Shown: piece after piece, positions 40,444 to 53,312 of the stretch
How the letters are laid out: each line of letters starts with the position of its first letter
How positions within the stretch are numbered: the stretch's first letter is position 1
Assembly: GCA_905221605.1 (NCBI GenBank)
Contig: CAJNDS010000213.1
Coordinates: 604,212-668,211 of the forward strand
From: Symbiodinium natans
Lineage: Eukaryota > Sar > Dinophyceae > Suessiales > Symbiodiniaceae
Length of the DNA: 64,000 bases
Reading direction: 5' to 3'
Position numbers and translations under genes: made by a program
Notes under the pieces: generated by a model
What the model was told of the DNA's origin: nothing
Database searches by the model: none
What the model saw: the letters and a program-made list of their open reading frames with translations, nothing else

Positions 40444-43400
40444 ACCCTAAACCCTACCTTTAAGTAACCAGTACGCCTTCTGCAAAATTGGCCAGGACGC
40501 CCTGGACTTGGTTGGGAAGCTGGAGGGCAGCCTCGGGCTGAAATGCCGGAAGCCACAGTATCTGCCCAGGGTTCAGGGTTTAGGGTTTAGGGTTTAGGGT
40601 TTAGGGTTTAGGGTTTAGGGAAAAGAGCACGGGCTTTCTGGCGAAGAAGAACGTTAAACCCCCTAGTGAGATGATGGATGGAGGCCTGACCCAGACCTGT
40701 TAAGATCTGGCATCAGAATCAGAATCGTCAACCTCGTAAACCTCAAAGTGCTGACAATGACAATGATGAGAATGCCCGGGAAAGTAAGTCCTAACCATAA
40801 GCCCTAAGCCCTAAGCCCTAAACTCTAAACTCTAAACCCTAAACCCTAAACCCTAAACCTTAAACCCTAAACCCTAAACCTCTCTTTCATATGTATATAA
40901 ACCCTAATGGCTTGGCCGGCAATTGTCAAAAAGTTGGCCGGCAATTGTCAAAAGTTGGCCGGGTATTGTCAACAGTTGGCCGGCAACTGTTTTTTGCAAT
41001 TGCCGGCCAACTTTTTGACAATTGCCGGCCAACTTTTGACAATTGCCGGCCAACTTTTTGACAATTTCACGGGCCGGAACTGTCGAAAGTTGGCCGGCAA
41101 TTGTCGAAACTTGGCCGGCAATTGTCAAAACTTGGCCGGCAATCGTCAAAACTTGGCCGGCAATTGTCAAAACTTGGCCGGCAATTGTCAAAACTTGGCC
41201 GGCAATTGTCAAAAACTTGGCCGGCAATTGTTAACACTTGGCCGGCAATTGTAAAATCCCCCCCCCCCCTTCAGGGCCTGTGTTTAGGGTTTCAGGGCCC
41301 AGCGTTTAGGGTTTCAAGCTCTCAGGGCTTGTGTTTAGGGTTTCAGGGCCCAGTGTTAGGGTTTCAAGGCCTCAGGGCCTCAGGGCCTGTGTTTAGGGTT
41401 TCAGGGCGCAGGGTTCAGGGTTTCCAAGGGGTTTCAGGGCCCAGCGTTTAGGGTTTCAAGGCTTCAGGGCCCAGCGTTTAGGGTTTCAAAGCGCAGGGCC
41501 TTCAGGGCCCACGTTTAGGGTTTCAAGGCCTCAAGGCTCAGTTCCCAGCGTTTAGGGTTTCAAGGCGTCAGGGCCTGTGTTTAGGGTTTCAGGGACCAGC
41601 GTTTAGGCTTTCAAGGCCTCAGGGCTTGTGTTTTGGGTCCAGCGTTTAGGGTTTCAAGGCCTCAGGGCCTGTTTTTCGGGTTTCGGGGCCCGAATTAGGT
41701 TTCAAGGCCTCAAGGCCTGTGTTTAGGGTTTCAGGGCCCAGCGCTTAGGGTTTCAAGGCCTCAGGGCCTGTGTTTAGGCCAACGTTTAGGGTTTCAAGGC
41801 CTCAGGGCCTGCTCTTAAGGTTTCAGGGTCCAGCGTTTAGGGTTTCAAGGCCTCAAGGCCTTTTTAGGGTTCCAGGGCCTCAAGGCCTGGGGTTTAGGGT
41901 TTCAGGGCACGGCGGGCCCAGCGCTTAGGGGCTTCGGGCCTGTGTTGAGGGTTTCAAAGATTAGCGTTTAGGGTTGATTTAGGGTTCCAGGCCTCAGGAG
42001 GGTGAGGAGGGAGGGTTTGACCACGTACGACGGTTTTGCTTAATGGTGCGTTTGGGGCCTAATTAAAAGAAATTGAAACTAAAATGTTTTCCTACTGTTA
42101 TGGGGTCCAAAGGGTGGGTGGGTAGATTTTCAGTACCAGAGTAGCGAGCTTGACTAGTGAAAGCTTGGACTTGAGATGCTGAACCCTAAACCCTAAACCC
42201 TAAACCCTAAACCCTAAACCCTAAACCCTAAACCCTAAACCCTAAACCCTAAACCCTAAACCCTAAACCCTAAACCCTAAATCCTAACCCCTAAACCCTA
42301 AACCGTAAACCCCAACCTCCTTTCGCCTCCAGGCCCACTCAAGGAGCTGCCCCTCTTCGAGGAGGCGCAGCTACCCGCCGGGCGCACGTGCCTTGGTGGC
42401 GAAGTGCGGGCTGTGGTTTAGGGTTTAGGGTTTAGGGTTTAGGGTTTAGGGTTTAGGGTTTAGGGTTTAGGGTTTAGGGTTTAGGGTTTAGGGTTTAGGG
42501 TTTAGGGTTCAGGGTTCAGGGTTTGGGGTTTAGGGTTTAGGGTTTAGGGTTCAGGGTTTGGGGTTTTCCAATCTCACATCCGTGACCCCAGAGTCCCCAT
42601 CTAGGTCAGCCTCAACAACGAAAAACTACCCCCGAAACTGCAGAGAGCTGGGATCAAAGGAGCGCAAGACATGCTGCTTGTTCCCCTGCGACAATTTGCC
42701 TACTACAATCTGGAGCTACGAGATTCAAACTTGTACCTGCATGGGCTGCTGCAGTCTTGCAAATGAGAGGAAAATGGAAGTCTGATGTCACGGGGCTGGA
42801 CCACACATTTCAGGTAGCTACATCTGGATCCTGCAGCCCTAGGCTCCCACCTCGCCGGTTTTTCCTCAGGTTACAGGCCTTGCCTTACCTCTTTTCTACA
42901 AGGACCCAGCATGCATCGAAGTGTTTGAGTTGGGGAGCTGCATTTCCTCTTTAGGGCCCGGGGGCATGCTTGTGGCTCTGGAGTTACGTCCATGTGGAGG
43001 TCGGCGTGCGGTGTCTGGGGGGGGGGGAGGGGTGGGTTTCAAGTATGGTAACCAAAGTGGCGCATGCTGCATTCTGAGCTTCAGGAAGAGCCAAATGAGC
43101 CTAGGATTCTGTTTTCACCTAGGGGACACAGGCAGCTTTTTCCATGGGTCTCGGGGGAGGGCTTTGGAAAGCAGCCAGAACGTATCCGAGAATCCTAGAG
43201 CCGCAAGAGCCCTCTAAACTCTAAACACTCCACCCTGATTTTCCCAATTCTGAGCCCTAAGGCCTAAGCACTTCCCAAACAAGTCGTTTCGTTCCGTCCG
43301 TGCTGGGCCATTTCCTCATCGTCAGATCTCTAGAGACTCCGCGAACCACGCGATGCCTTTCCAGCCTGGGTTCAGGCAACGCTGCAACCCCAGCCCTCAA

Positions 43401-46400
43401 CCGTTCGGAGTGTAGAGTTTAGGGTGTCGGGTTTAGGGTTTAGGGTGCACGGTGTAAGGTTGAGGGTGTACAGGGTTGAGGGGTTAGGCTCTGTGTCAAG
43501 CCGTGCAGCCAGGCCTCGCTGGTCAGGGGTTTTGAGGTTTGGGGTTCAAAAGTTAGCGTGGGGGGTCCAGATCTTTCTAAGACCCCGAGAAAGCTCTCAT
43601 GACCGAAGTGCCTTATCTCTAGCCAACACACTTGATCCTAAGCCACTCTCTTGACTGCATGCTGCCGTCCCAAACCCGCTCTAAACCCCGAAATCCTAAC
43701 AAGGCGTAAGTTTCCTTAAGCCCCCACACATTCACTAGGCGGGATTTTATTGCAACATTATCACTGTTTAAGTTTGGGGTTCCTCTAATTTCATATTTAG
43801 AAGCCAAAAGTTAAACTTTCATTGGGGAGTGAAAGAGCAACCAAGTTCAGTCTTAAGGAGGTTGTTGGCAGGTGTGGGGATCGAGGCATTTAGGGCTTCG
43901 GGAATCTTAGAATGTTCGAGATGTGGGGGTAATGTGCCTCAACCCTTGACTCTAAACCCTAAACCCTAAACGCTAGACCCTAAACCTTAAACCCTAAACC
44001 CTACACCCTGCAAGCTTAACCGTTCTGCCGAGGCTGTGGAGGCTGGACAGCACGGACAAGGACTGGGACCCACCCTTCTGCCCTTAGAGCTTCGGTTTTT
44101 TTCCGGTTCAGGGCTTAGGGTTTAGGGTTTAGGGTTTAGGGTTTAGGGTTTAGGGTTTAGGGTTTAGGGTTTAGGGTTCAGGGTTCAGGGTTCAGGGTGT
44201 AGGTGCTCGGGCTTGAGAAGTTATATGATTTCGGGTGGACAAATGGGGTTTTGGGTTCGAGGGGTTCGGGGCACCGGAAAATGCAGCCCGAATGTGCAGG
44301 ACGACCCCAACCATGCCGTGATCCTCAAGTGGCAGTTCCCCAAGAGCACCCTGGCTTGCAGGGCTTGACCCTAAACCCTAAAACCCCTTGACCTAGACCT
44401 TAAGCTTGTGACCCTTTGCAAGCCCCGGGCCTTAAACCCCAGGGTTTCGGCTTTAGGGTTCCTTGTGCCTAAGAGGTTAAGTGTTTAGGAATCCTGCGGC
44501 CAAACCCCTCGTTCCCACTAGCCGTCGCCGCGATCCCCATCCCTTACCTGAAGAGGGTTTCGGGTTTAGGGTTTAGGGTTTAGGGTTTAGGGTTTAGGGT
44601 TTAGGGTTTAGGGTTTAGGGTAGTTCTCCAAGTGGGACATTGAATCACTGTACTTCACTGAACAAGTTCTTAGCAGGTACCACGTTGGAGCCATCGGAGC
44701 CATGGGAGCCCTCCGCTTGAAGGCTCACGAATACGAACTACATACTTGAAACCCTTTTGCAGGATACCCAGAAACCCCTACTTGTAACTGGGTTTAGGGT
44801 TTAGGGTTTAGGGTTTAGGGTTTAGGGTTCAGGGTTTAGGGTACAGCCAGCCCTGTTACCTCCGTTGGGGCAGGCGGGGCGTTGTGGAGCTTTCAGCGAT
44901 GCCATGGCAAGCTCCGCAGCGCAATTCCCATTCTAAACCACTTCAAGGCGGCTGAGCACGTTCCCCCTTCCCCCTCGGCGAAATCACTGCGCCAGTGGAA
45001 GCCTTAAACCAGATAATATTAGAAACATGGCGATGCAGAACGATTCTGCACCCCACAAATCTTCGGTGATGAAGGCCCTTCGGGCGAGAGAATCCCTTTC
45101 CCGCGGAGCCATCGAATGTGAGGTTCAGAAAGTTTGTTGCTCTCGAAGGCTGTTACTCGGAACCCAGTGCTAAACTCGAATACCTTCGATAAGCAAGTGG
45201 CCTTCCCTACAGCAACAATGACTCGATTTCCAAAACATTCTGTATTGTTCAGACGAATGCAAGACCCCAAGCCCAAACCCTAAACCCCGGAACCTTAAAA
45301 CCCCCAACCTTAAACCCTAAACCCTAAACCCTAAACCCTAAACCCTAAACCCTAAACCTTAAACCCTAAACCCTAAACCCTAAACCCTAAACCCTAAACC
45401 CTAAACCCTAAACCTAAACCCTAAACTCCCCCTAAACCCTCAACCCTAAACCCTAATCCCTAAACCCTAAGCCCTAAACCCTAAACCCTAGACCCTAAAC
45501 TCTAAACCCTAAACCCTAAACCCTAAACCCTAAACCCTAAACCTTAAACCCTAAACCCTAAACTTGACACCGCTGAGGCGTGGAGGTCTCGGTGCGGCTG
45601 CTGTGCCTGGGCGAAGCGATGATGTCCTCGTAGTGTTACTCTTGGACTTTAGGGTTGTTGGGTTTAGGGTTGGGGTTTAGGGTTTAGGGTTTAGGGTTTA
45701 GGGTTTAGGGTTTAGGGTTTAGGGTTTAGGGTTTAGGGTTTAGGGTTTAGGTTTAGGGTTTAGGGTTTAGGGTTTAGGGTTTAGGGTTTAGGGTTTAGGG
45801 CTTAGGGCTTTGGGGGGCTGAATCTGTGACCTGGTGCCGACTGAAAGCCCTAGACCCTAAACTGTAAAGGGGTCTAAACCCAAACCCACCACTTACCTGG
45901 GTTTTGTAGGCTGTAGCCCCCTGATCCATGGGAGGGTTTGGGTGTAAAGTTTCAGGTGCAGGTTCAGAGTTTTATGCTTCCTTTATCGATGCTTTCTTAC
46001 ATACCAAGATCCCTCCCTCTCCCCCACTGAAGGCTGTAGCAAGCGCGGGCAGAGAAGATGCGAGTCCACCACATGTTGGCTTCCCTCATCGAACCTGAAA
46101 AGTTTTGGCTTTCGGGCTGCGGGCATTCAACCCCCCCCCCCCTGCCGAGGATGGTCGGAAAGCTTCTGAGCTCGAAGTTCTTCGACGTCTTGCGGACCGG
46201 ATGCTGGGGTTCTTCCCCATTGGCCCTCTGGGGGGTTCAGGGTTTAGGGTTTAGGGTTTCAGGGTTTCAGGGTTTCAGGGTTTAGGGTTTAGGGTTTCAG
46301 GTAGGTTTAGGGTTTAGGGTTTAGGGTTTAGGGTTTCAGGTAGGTTTAGGGTTTAGGGTTTAGGGTTTAGGGTTTCAGGTAGGTTTAGGGTTTAGGGTTT

Positions 46401-49400
46401 AGGGTTTCAGGTAGGTTTAGGGTTTTGTTTGTTGCTTTTTTGTCCCAGGGCGCTTTCGGGATCTCAGGGCAATGGCTGCTCTCAGTTCGGGAATGTTCTT
46501 GGGCTCGAAGAGTCCATGGCTTTCACACATTTAGGGTTTAGGGTTTAGGGTTTAGGGTTTAGGGTTTAGGGTTTAGGGTTTAGGGTTTAGGGCTGAGACC
46601 GCCCTGAGGGCAGTTTTGGAGTTGAGGGTTGAGTGTTGAGTGTTGAGGATTGAGATGTTCCCCCTCATACTAACAGTCCTTAATAGGGATTATCGTACCC
46701 CCTACTAGAATCCCTCTTAAGGACTGTTCGGAACAAGGGGGAACATCCCAAGTGGAGGGCCTTTCGTCTCCTGTGCTGCTGCTGTCAGGACACAGCAGCA
46801 GCTGGGCTACATCGTGGGTGGCCTCGCCGTGCTTTGATATTCCTTCATGTGGCAAGAGCCGATGCACTGAATTCCTACTAAGGGTTCTAGGGTTAGGGGT
46901 TTAGGGTTTAGGGTTTAGGGTTTACAGGGTGACAGGCTCGCGACCCATTGAGAACTCGGCCCTGATTTCAGCGCTGATCAGGCTTTCTCAACACCATTTG
47001 CAGGGCTGCAGGGCGTAGCCCAGCCACTAGAAGCTGCAAAGGGCTGAGGGTTTCGGGTTTAGGGCTGAGGGTTTAGGGTTTAAGGGTTCAGGGTGTAAGG
47101 GGGAACCCTTAAACCCCAAGACCCTCAAACTCACAAACCCTGAAGCCTTAAACCCTAAACCCTAAACCCTAAACCCTAAACCCTAAACCCTAAACCCTAA
47201 ACCCTAAACCCTAAACCCTAAACCCTAAACCCTAAACCCTAAACCCTAAACCCTAAACCCTAAACCCTAAACCCTAAACCCTAAACCCTCAACCTTCTTG
47301 CCGGCCAGGCATGGGCACGGTGCCGGGAGTTAACTTCAGCTACATCACCGCCCAGGCGCGCCGAGAGCTGCGGGAGTGGAGGGGCCTCTGGGAGTTGAGA
47401 GAGGCACGATTTAGGGTTTAGGGTTTAGGGTTTCGGGTTTAGGGTTTAGGGTTTAGGGTTTAGGGTTTCGGGTTTAGGGTTTTCGGGTTTAGGGTTCAGG
47501 GTTCAGGGTTCAGGGTCTGGGGTTTGGGGTTTTGGGCTTAAGGGGCAGCATATTGGGCTTTTGAGTAGGGAACCAGGGACTGGGTTCACCTGAGGCGGGC
47601 GCGCGTTTAGGATTTTCTTTTAGTGTGCTTGGGTATTCTTAGGTTTTTTGAGGAGTGCCTGTTTTCAGTGTGTGTTTTTTCTTTGAACGGCTCTTAGGAT
47701 GTTTTAAGTTTTTGCTGTATTACTCGTACTAAAGATTTGCTGCGGTTTTAGGTTTTGTTTAATGCTCTCTGATTCGTTTGTGAGCGCTATAGTTTTTTCT
47801 GGTGATGTCTAGGTTTATTTGGATTTATGGTTCGCATGTTTATTTTCATACTTTTGTCTTTTGTAATATTAGCATTCTTGTGAAGAGCTTTTGGGTTGTC
47901 AAGGTTTTTAGGGATTATGGGGTTTTGAATTGTTTTGAAGAATCGTTTAGGTTTTTTGGTTTAGGGTTTGGGGTTTCAGGGCTTCTTTGTGTCGGAGGAG
48001 TTTGGGTTGGAGGGGCTTTGTAGGTCGGTGATGTTTGCCTGAAGCGTTCCCCTGCCTTATGCCAGCTTCAAACCGTCAGCATGTGGAAGCACGCCAAACG
48101 AAGAGTTCGCACGGGTGACAGGACTGGAGCCAGAGCGCGTCGGGCCCCATGCAACCGCGGAAATTTCCAGAGCATGTTTCCCCATAGTGCAAGCACTGTT
48201 TGTGGATTCTCCCCCTGAACCTGAAACCAAAACCCTGCGACTGAACATGCTGAAGCTGCCCTTCTCCGTCCTTGTGCAAACATGGTGAGTCAGGAATTGT
48301 GGGCTTGAGGACCGAAGTTCGGTTTAGGGCTGGGGGCGCCAACTGTAGGAGTGCGCGGACAACACCCCCAAAGACGCCGAAAGCGCAGCTGCACAGGTGC
48401 AGAGCGAGTTTGGCCCCGACTTTGTGCCTTGGTAGCTCCAGTGGTACCCTTTACCCTTTTTTTTTGGGGTTCTGGTTTCCCTTATAAAATAGCCAACCCC
48501 AAAAAAAGGTGCCCCGATTATAAGATGGTTACTGGGCTACTAAGGTGCGGAGCCGAATCGATGCCTTCTTCACGGAGCACTTTGCCTGGCTGGAGGCCGC
48601 GGCGCGGTTTCGAGTTCAGGGTTCAGGGTTCAGGGTTCAGGGTTCAGGGTTCAGGGTTCAGGGTTTAGGGTTTAGGGTTTAGGGTTTAGGGTTTAGGGTT
48701 TAGGGTTTAGGGTTTAGTTGCAACAAGCGCCCGCGGCTGGGGTTTAGGCAGCAGTATCCCAATAGCTGCCAAGACCCAGCCCCTGAACATCAGGCTTCTA
48801 GAGCCCTCAGAACCCCTAAGCCCCAAACCCTAACCCCCTAACCCTAAACCCTAATTCCTGTAAGAGAGTGCCAGGGTATATTTGGGAACATTGGTTTCCC
48901 TAACCCTAAACCGTAAGCTCAAAACCCTAAACCCTAAACCCTAAACCCTAAACCCTAAACCCTAAACCCTAAACCCTAAACCCTAAACCCTAAACCCTAA
49001 ACCCTAAACCCTAAACCCTAAACCCTAAACCCTAAACCCTAAACCCCAAAGCCGGGCCCTAAGTCTTCTTTGGGCCAGGACGGCGTGCAGGAGGAGGAGT
49101 TTCAGACTTGCCTGCGTGGCGTCCTTGCCTCGGCGCTTTAGGGTTTAGGGGTTTAGGGGTTTAGGGGTTTAGGGGTTTAGGGGTTTAGGGGTTTAGGGGT
49201 TTAGGGGTTTAGGGGCTTAGGGGTTTAGGGGTTTAGGGGTTTAGGGGTTTAGGGGTTTAGGGGTTTAGGGGTTTAGGGTTTAGGGTTTAAGGTTTAGGGT
49301 TTAGGATGTAGGGTTTAGGGTTTAGGGTTTAAGGTCTAGGGTTTACGTAAAACCGAAACCCAGTTCTTCGGCTTTTGGGGGTGTTGCGTGGCCCTTTCTA

Positions 49401-52400
49401 GTTTACCGGTTTGGGGTGGGGGTTACAATAAGTTAGGTCGCTATACGCTAACCGCTAACCCCTCAACCCTAAACCCGAAACCATTAGGTATAAGCCTAAA
49501 CCCTAAACCCTAAACCCTAAACCCTAAACCCTAAACCCCAAAACCCAAAACCCGAAACCCCAAACCCTAAACCCTAAACCCTAAACCCCAAACCCTACAT
49601 AAACCCTAAACCCCAAACCCGAAACCCTAAACCCCTTACAACAAGAACTCCAAGCCCGAAATATCCTTCAGCCTTAAACCCCCCCCACCCTAACCCCTAA
49701 ACCCTAAACCCTAAACCCTAAACCCTAAACCCTAAACCCTAAACCCTAAACCCTAAACCCTAAACCCTAAACCCTAAACCCTAAACACTAAACCATAAAC
49801 CCTAAACCCTAAACCCTAAACCCTAAACCCTAAACCCTAAACCCTAAACCCTAAACCCTAAACCCTAAACCCTAAACCCTAAACCCCCCCCCAGGTGCTC
49901 TCGGAGCTGAAGATGAAGCCGAAGAACCTCTCAGAAGAGCCATCGGCCCAGACGGGAAGGTTTGGATGTGTTGGGTCATATGTAAGGGTTCAGGGTTTAG
50001 GTGTTTTGGGGTGGTTTGGGGTGGTTTGGGGTGGCTTGGGGTGGTTTGGGGAGGTTCGGGGAGGTTTGGGGAGGTTTGGGGTGGTTTGGGGATTGGGGTG
50101 GTTTGGGGAGGTTTGGGGAGGTTTGGGGAGGTTTGGGGAGGTTTGGGGAGGTTGGGGGAGTGTTTTTGGGGGTTCAGGGTGAGAGTTTTGGGTTGAGCCC
50201 TCAATTCACCCTAAACCCTAATCCGCAAGGGTTCGGGAATTTGGGTCGAACTTCCCGGATGTGAGCCGCCCCCCTCAACTCTAAATTCTAAGCCCTAACC
50301 CTGACGCCCCAAACCCCACCCGCCGAAAATTTTCAGACAGCCTGCACCCAACTCCCACCCAGCTGCTAGCCTCCACAGAAAGGTTTTGGAAATTCCAGTG
50401 ACCCCAAGCCTCCAAGGACGTTATAGCTGGAATTGGCAGGGTAGCGAGCGTCATGGGGTACTTTCATTCATTTTATATCCCTGAGCCCTCGACCCTGCTA
50501 TTAGAAGCCTTCCAGACTTCAGGGTCTCCAAAGGTCGTTGCCCTCGTGTGGTCTCAAGGGCTTGTCTCGTTGTGGGAAATCGGGGACATGATGTGGCCTG
50601 TCAAGTTCACAGCAAGCGGGAATGTGGAATTACAGTCGCCTTAAACCCTGAACCCTAAACCCGAAACCTCAAACCAGCATCATTTCTGTGACCGCCTGCA
50701 ACACGGCTCCTGCGTGATTGGGGGTGTGCCGTGTGCCATTCAATCTTCAGCCCCTGCGCAGTGGGCAGAACCCCTACAACTTAAACCCTAAACCCTGCTA
50801 ACCCTATTAACCCTATTAGCCCTATTAACCCTATTAACCCTATTCACCCTATTAACCCCATTAACCCCATTAACCCTATTAACCCTATTAACCCTATCAA
50901 CCCTATTGACCCTATAAACCCTATTAACCCTATTAACCCTATTACCCTATGAACCCTACTAACCCCATTAACCCCATGAGCCCTATTAACTCTAACCCCT
51001 AAGCACGAAACCCTAAAGCCACGAAAGCCTGAAGGCGCCCCACTCTAAACCCCGGAACCTTCGGCCCTACGCCCTCCGACGCCTGGGGCCCTGAAAGTTG
51101 AATCTTTCTCCCTGGTTCTTAGTAGGGAATGAGAGGAGAGAGAATGAAGTTCTGTAGAATCCTTAAAGGGCTTTGGTTTTAGGGTTCAGGGTTTGTTAGG
51201 GTTTAGGGTTACCCTTTGGGATTCTGTGGGGGTACCTAATTCCCTCCTGCCCTCCTTACCTACTAAGAACCCGTAAGTCTTTCAGGTTCTCCCGGTTTCA
51301 CACACCCTTCGTCAAGCGCACCTACGACTTCGATCGGAAGGCGCAATCCGCCACCCCCCCCCCCCCCCACAGAGAAGTGCCACAGGGGTCGGATAAATTA
51401 CTAGGAGTACTCCCTTGTGGTCCTATATAATCTATATAATTGTGCCAGAATAACCCCCAAAGCTCTATTCAAATGATTCAGGCACCTATATTGGATCCGC
51501 AAGTGGCTCAGGAGTGGAAAATGGCACTCTCTTGTTTTGGGGGACTTCACCCGAATGATGTAGTAAGGTACATGTGAAGGAGCCTAACCCCAAATAGCTA
51601 CCTGAAGATCCCCATACTCCATACTGTTCATGGGTGATTTTCGCGCTTTCTGTAGTCATCTGGTCTGCTCATAAAATCATACAGTTGTATGGAAGACCAC
51701 GATAAAATATTGAACGAAGAAAATACATGCACAACCGTCCCATGAAATTCATTTTGTTTCAGGCAGCATTTCTTTCCCTTCTTTTGCCTGCAAGTTTTCC
51801 GCGCTTTTCGCTAGTTGGTTATGAAGTAGACCTCTCTTTGCTTTAACCCTAAACCCTAAACCCTAAACCTAAACCCTAAATCCTAAACCCTAAACCCTAA
51901 ACCCTCAACCCTAAACCCTAAACCCTAAACCCTAAACCCTAAACCTAAACCCTAAACCCTAAACCCAAAACCCTAAACCCTACACCCTAAACCTTAACCC
52001 TTAACCCTTAACCCTTAACCCTTAACCCTAAACCCTAAACCCTAAACCCTAAACCCTAAGCCCCAAACCCCAAATTCTAAACCGTAAGCTCTCAAGCCAT
52101 CCTATTTGGCTGTACGACGTTTTCTGAATGTCATGCCCCAGTCGTCAGATTCCTCATCGGGTCCTATCTGGTACGAAATGGTGGGAAACCCCAAACACCC
52201 TAAACCCTAAACCCTAAACCCTAAACCCTAAACCCTAAACCCTAAACCCTAAACCCTAAACCCTAAACCCTAAACCTTTAACCCTAAACCCTGACTCTGA
52301 AGGACAAGCAAATCGCCCTGCTGGAGAGTGGGGAGGTGAACCTTGCGGAGCTCCAGCGCTTTGTGCGAGAGGCGTGTGGCGTGGGGTTAGGGTTTAGGGT

Positions 52401-53279
52401 TTAGGGTTTAGGGTTTAGGGTTTAGGGTTTAGGGTTTAGGATTTAGGGTTTAGGGTTTAGGGTTTAGGGTTTAGGGTTTAGGGCTTGGGATGTAGGATAA
52501 AGAGTTGTGTTTAACGCCCCCAAACCCTAAAACCCCAAAGCCCTGAACCCTCGAAAGGGAAACCCAGAAGCCTTGAAACCCAAAGCCCTGCAACCCCTAA
52601 TAAACCCTAAACCCTAAACCCTAAACCCTAAACCCTAAACCCTAAACCCTAAACCCGAAACCCTGAACTCTAAACCCTCAACCCTCAACCCTAAACTCTA
52701 AACCCTAAACTCTAAACCCTAAGTCCTAAGCCCTAAGTCCTAAGCCCTAAACAGGACATCCGCGCCGCGCCAGCGCTGTACGTGCAGGCATCGGGAGGGA
52801 GGAGGGGCAAGGCGAGTGTTGTAGAGACGAGCCGCGGCTCGGATCACTAAACCCTAAACCCTAAACCCTAAACCCTAAACCCTAAACCCTAAACCCTAAA
52901 CCCTAAACCCTAAACCCTAAACCCTGAACCCTGAACCCTGAACCCTAAACCCTAAACCCTAAACCCTAAACCCTAACCCTAAACCCTAAGTACAGCATTC
53001 TGCGATATTGTAATATACTATATTGTGTATATTCTTCTTCTTCTTTTTATTGATTCTGGGTTTTGTTTGTATGATGAAGGTTGTTTGTGTTATTACCATG
53101 AGTATTGTTGTTGTTCTTATTCTTGTTGTTATGGTTATTGTTATTGTTATTGTTATTGTTTTTGTTATTGTTATTGTTATTGGTATTGTTATTGGTATTG
53201 TTATTGTTATCGTTATAGTTATTGTTATAGTTATTGTTATAGTAATTATTGTTCTTCTTATTCTTATCATTATTTCTAC

Positions 53280-53312
<33 letters not shown>

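Noticed and set aside
40115-40450. 111-codon plus-strand frame starting [12 protein letters not shown]
   Set aside because: Runs through a family B element and ends in a CCCTCAA array; no conserved motif.
40907-41254. CRISPR-like array (regular 20-bp repeats)
   Set aside because: Units abut with no unique spacers, direction changes, and the host is a eukaryote.
42558-42785. Frame reading [20 protein letters not shown]-like peptide in intron 45
   Set aside because: It looks coding in one frame, but it does not match IDE and has no matched splice sites. Left unannotated.
45019-45276. 85-codon minus-strand frame in intron 46
   Set aside because: Composition is not repeat-driven, but there is no start context, motif or spliced leader; not enough to call a gene.
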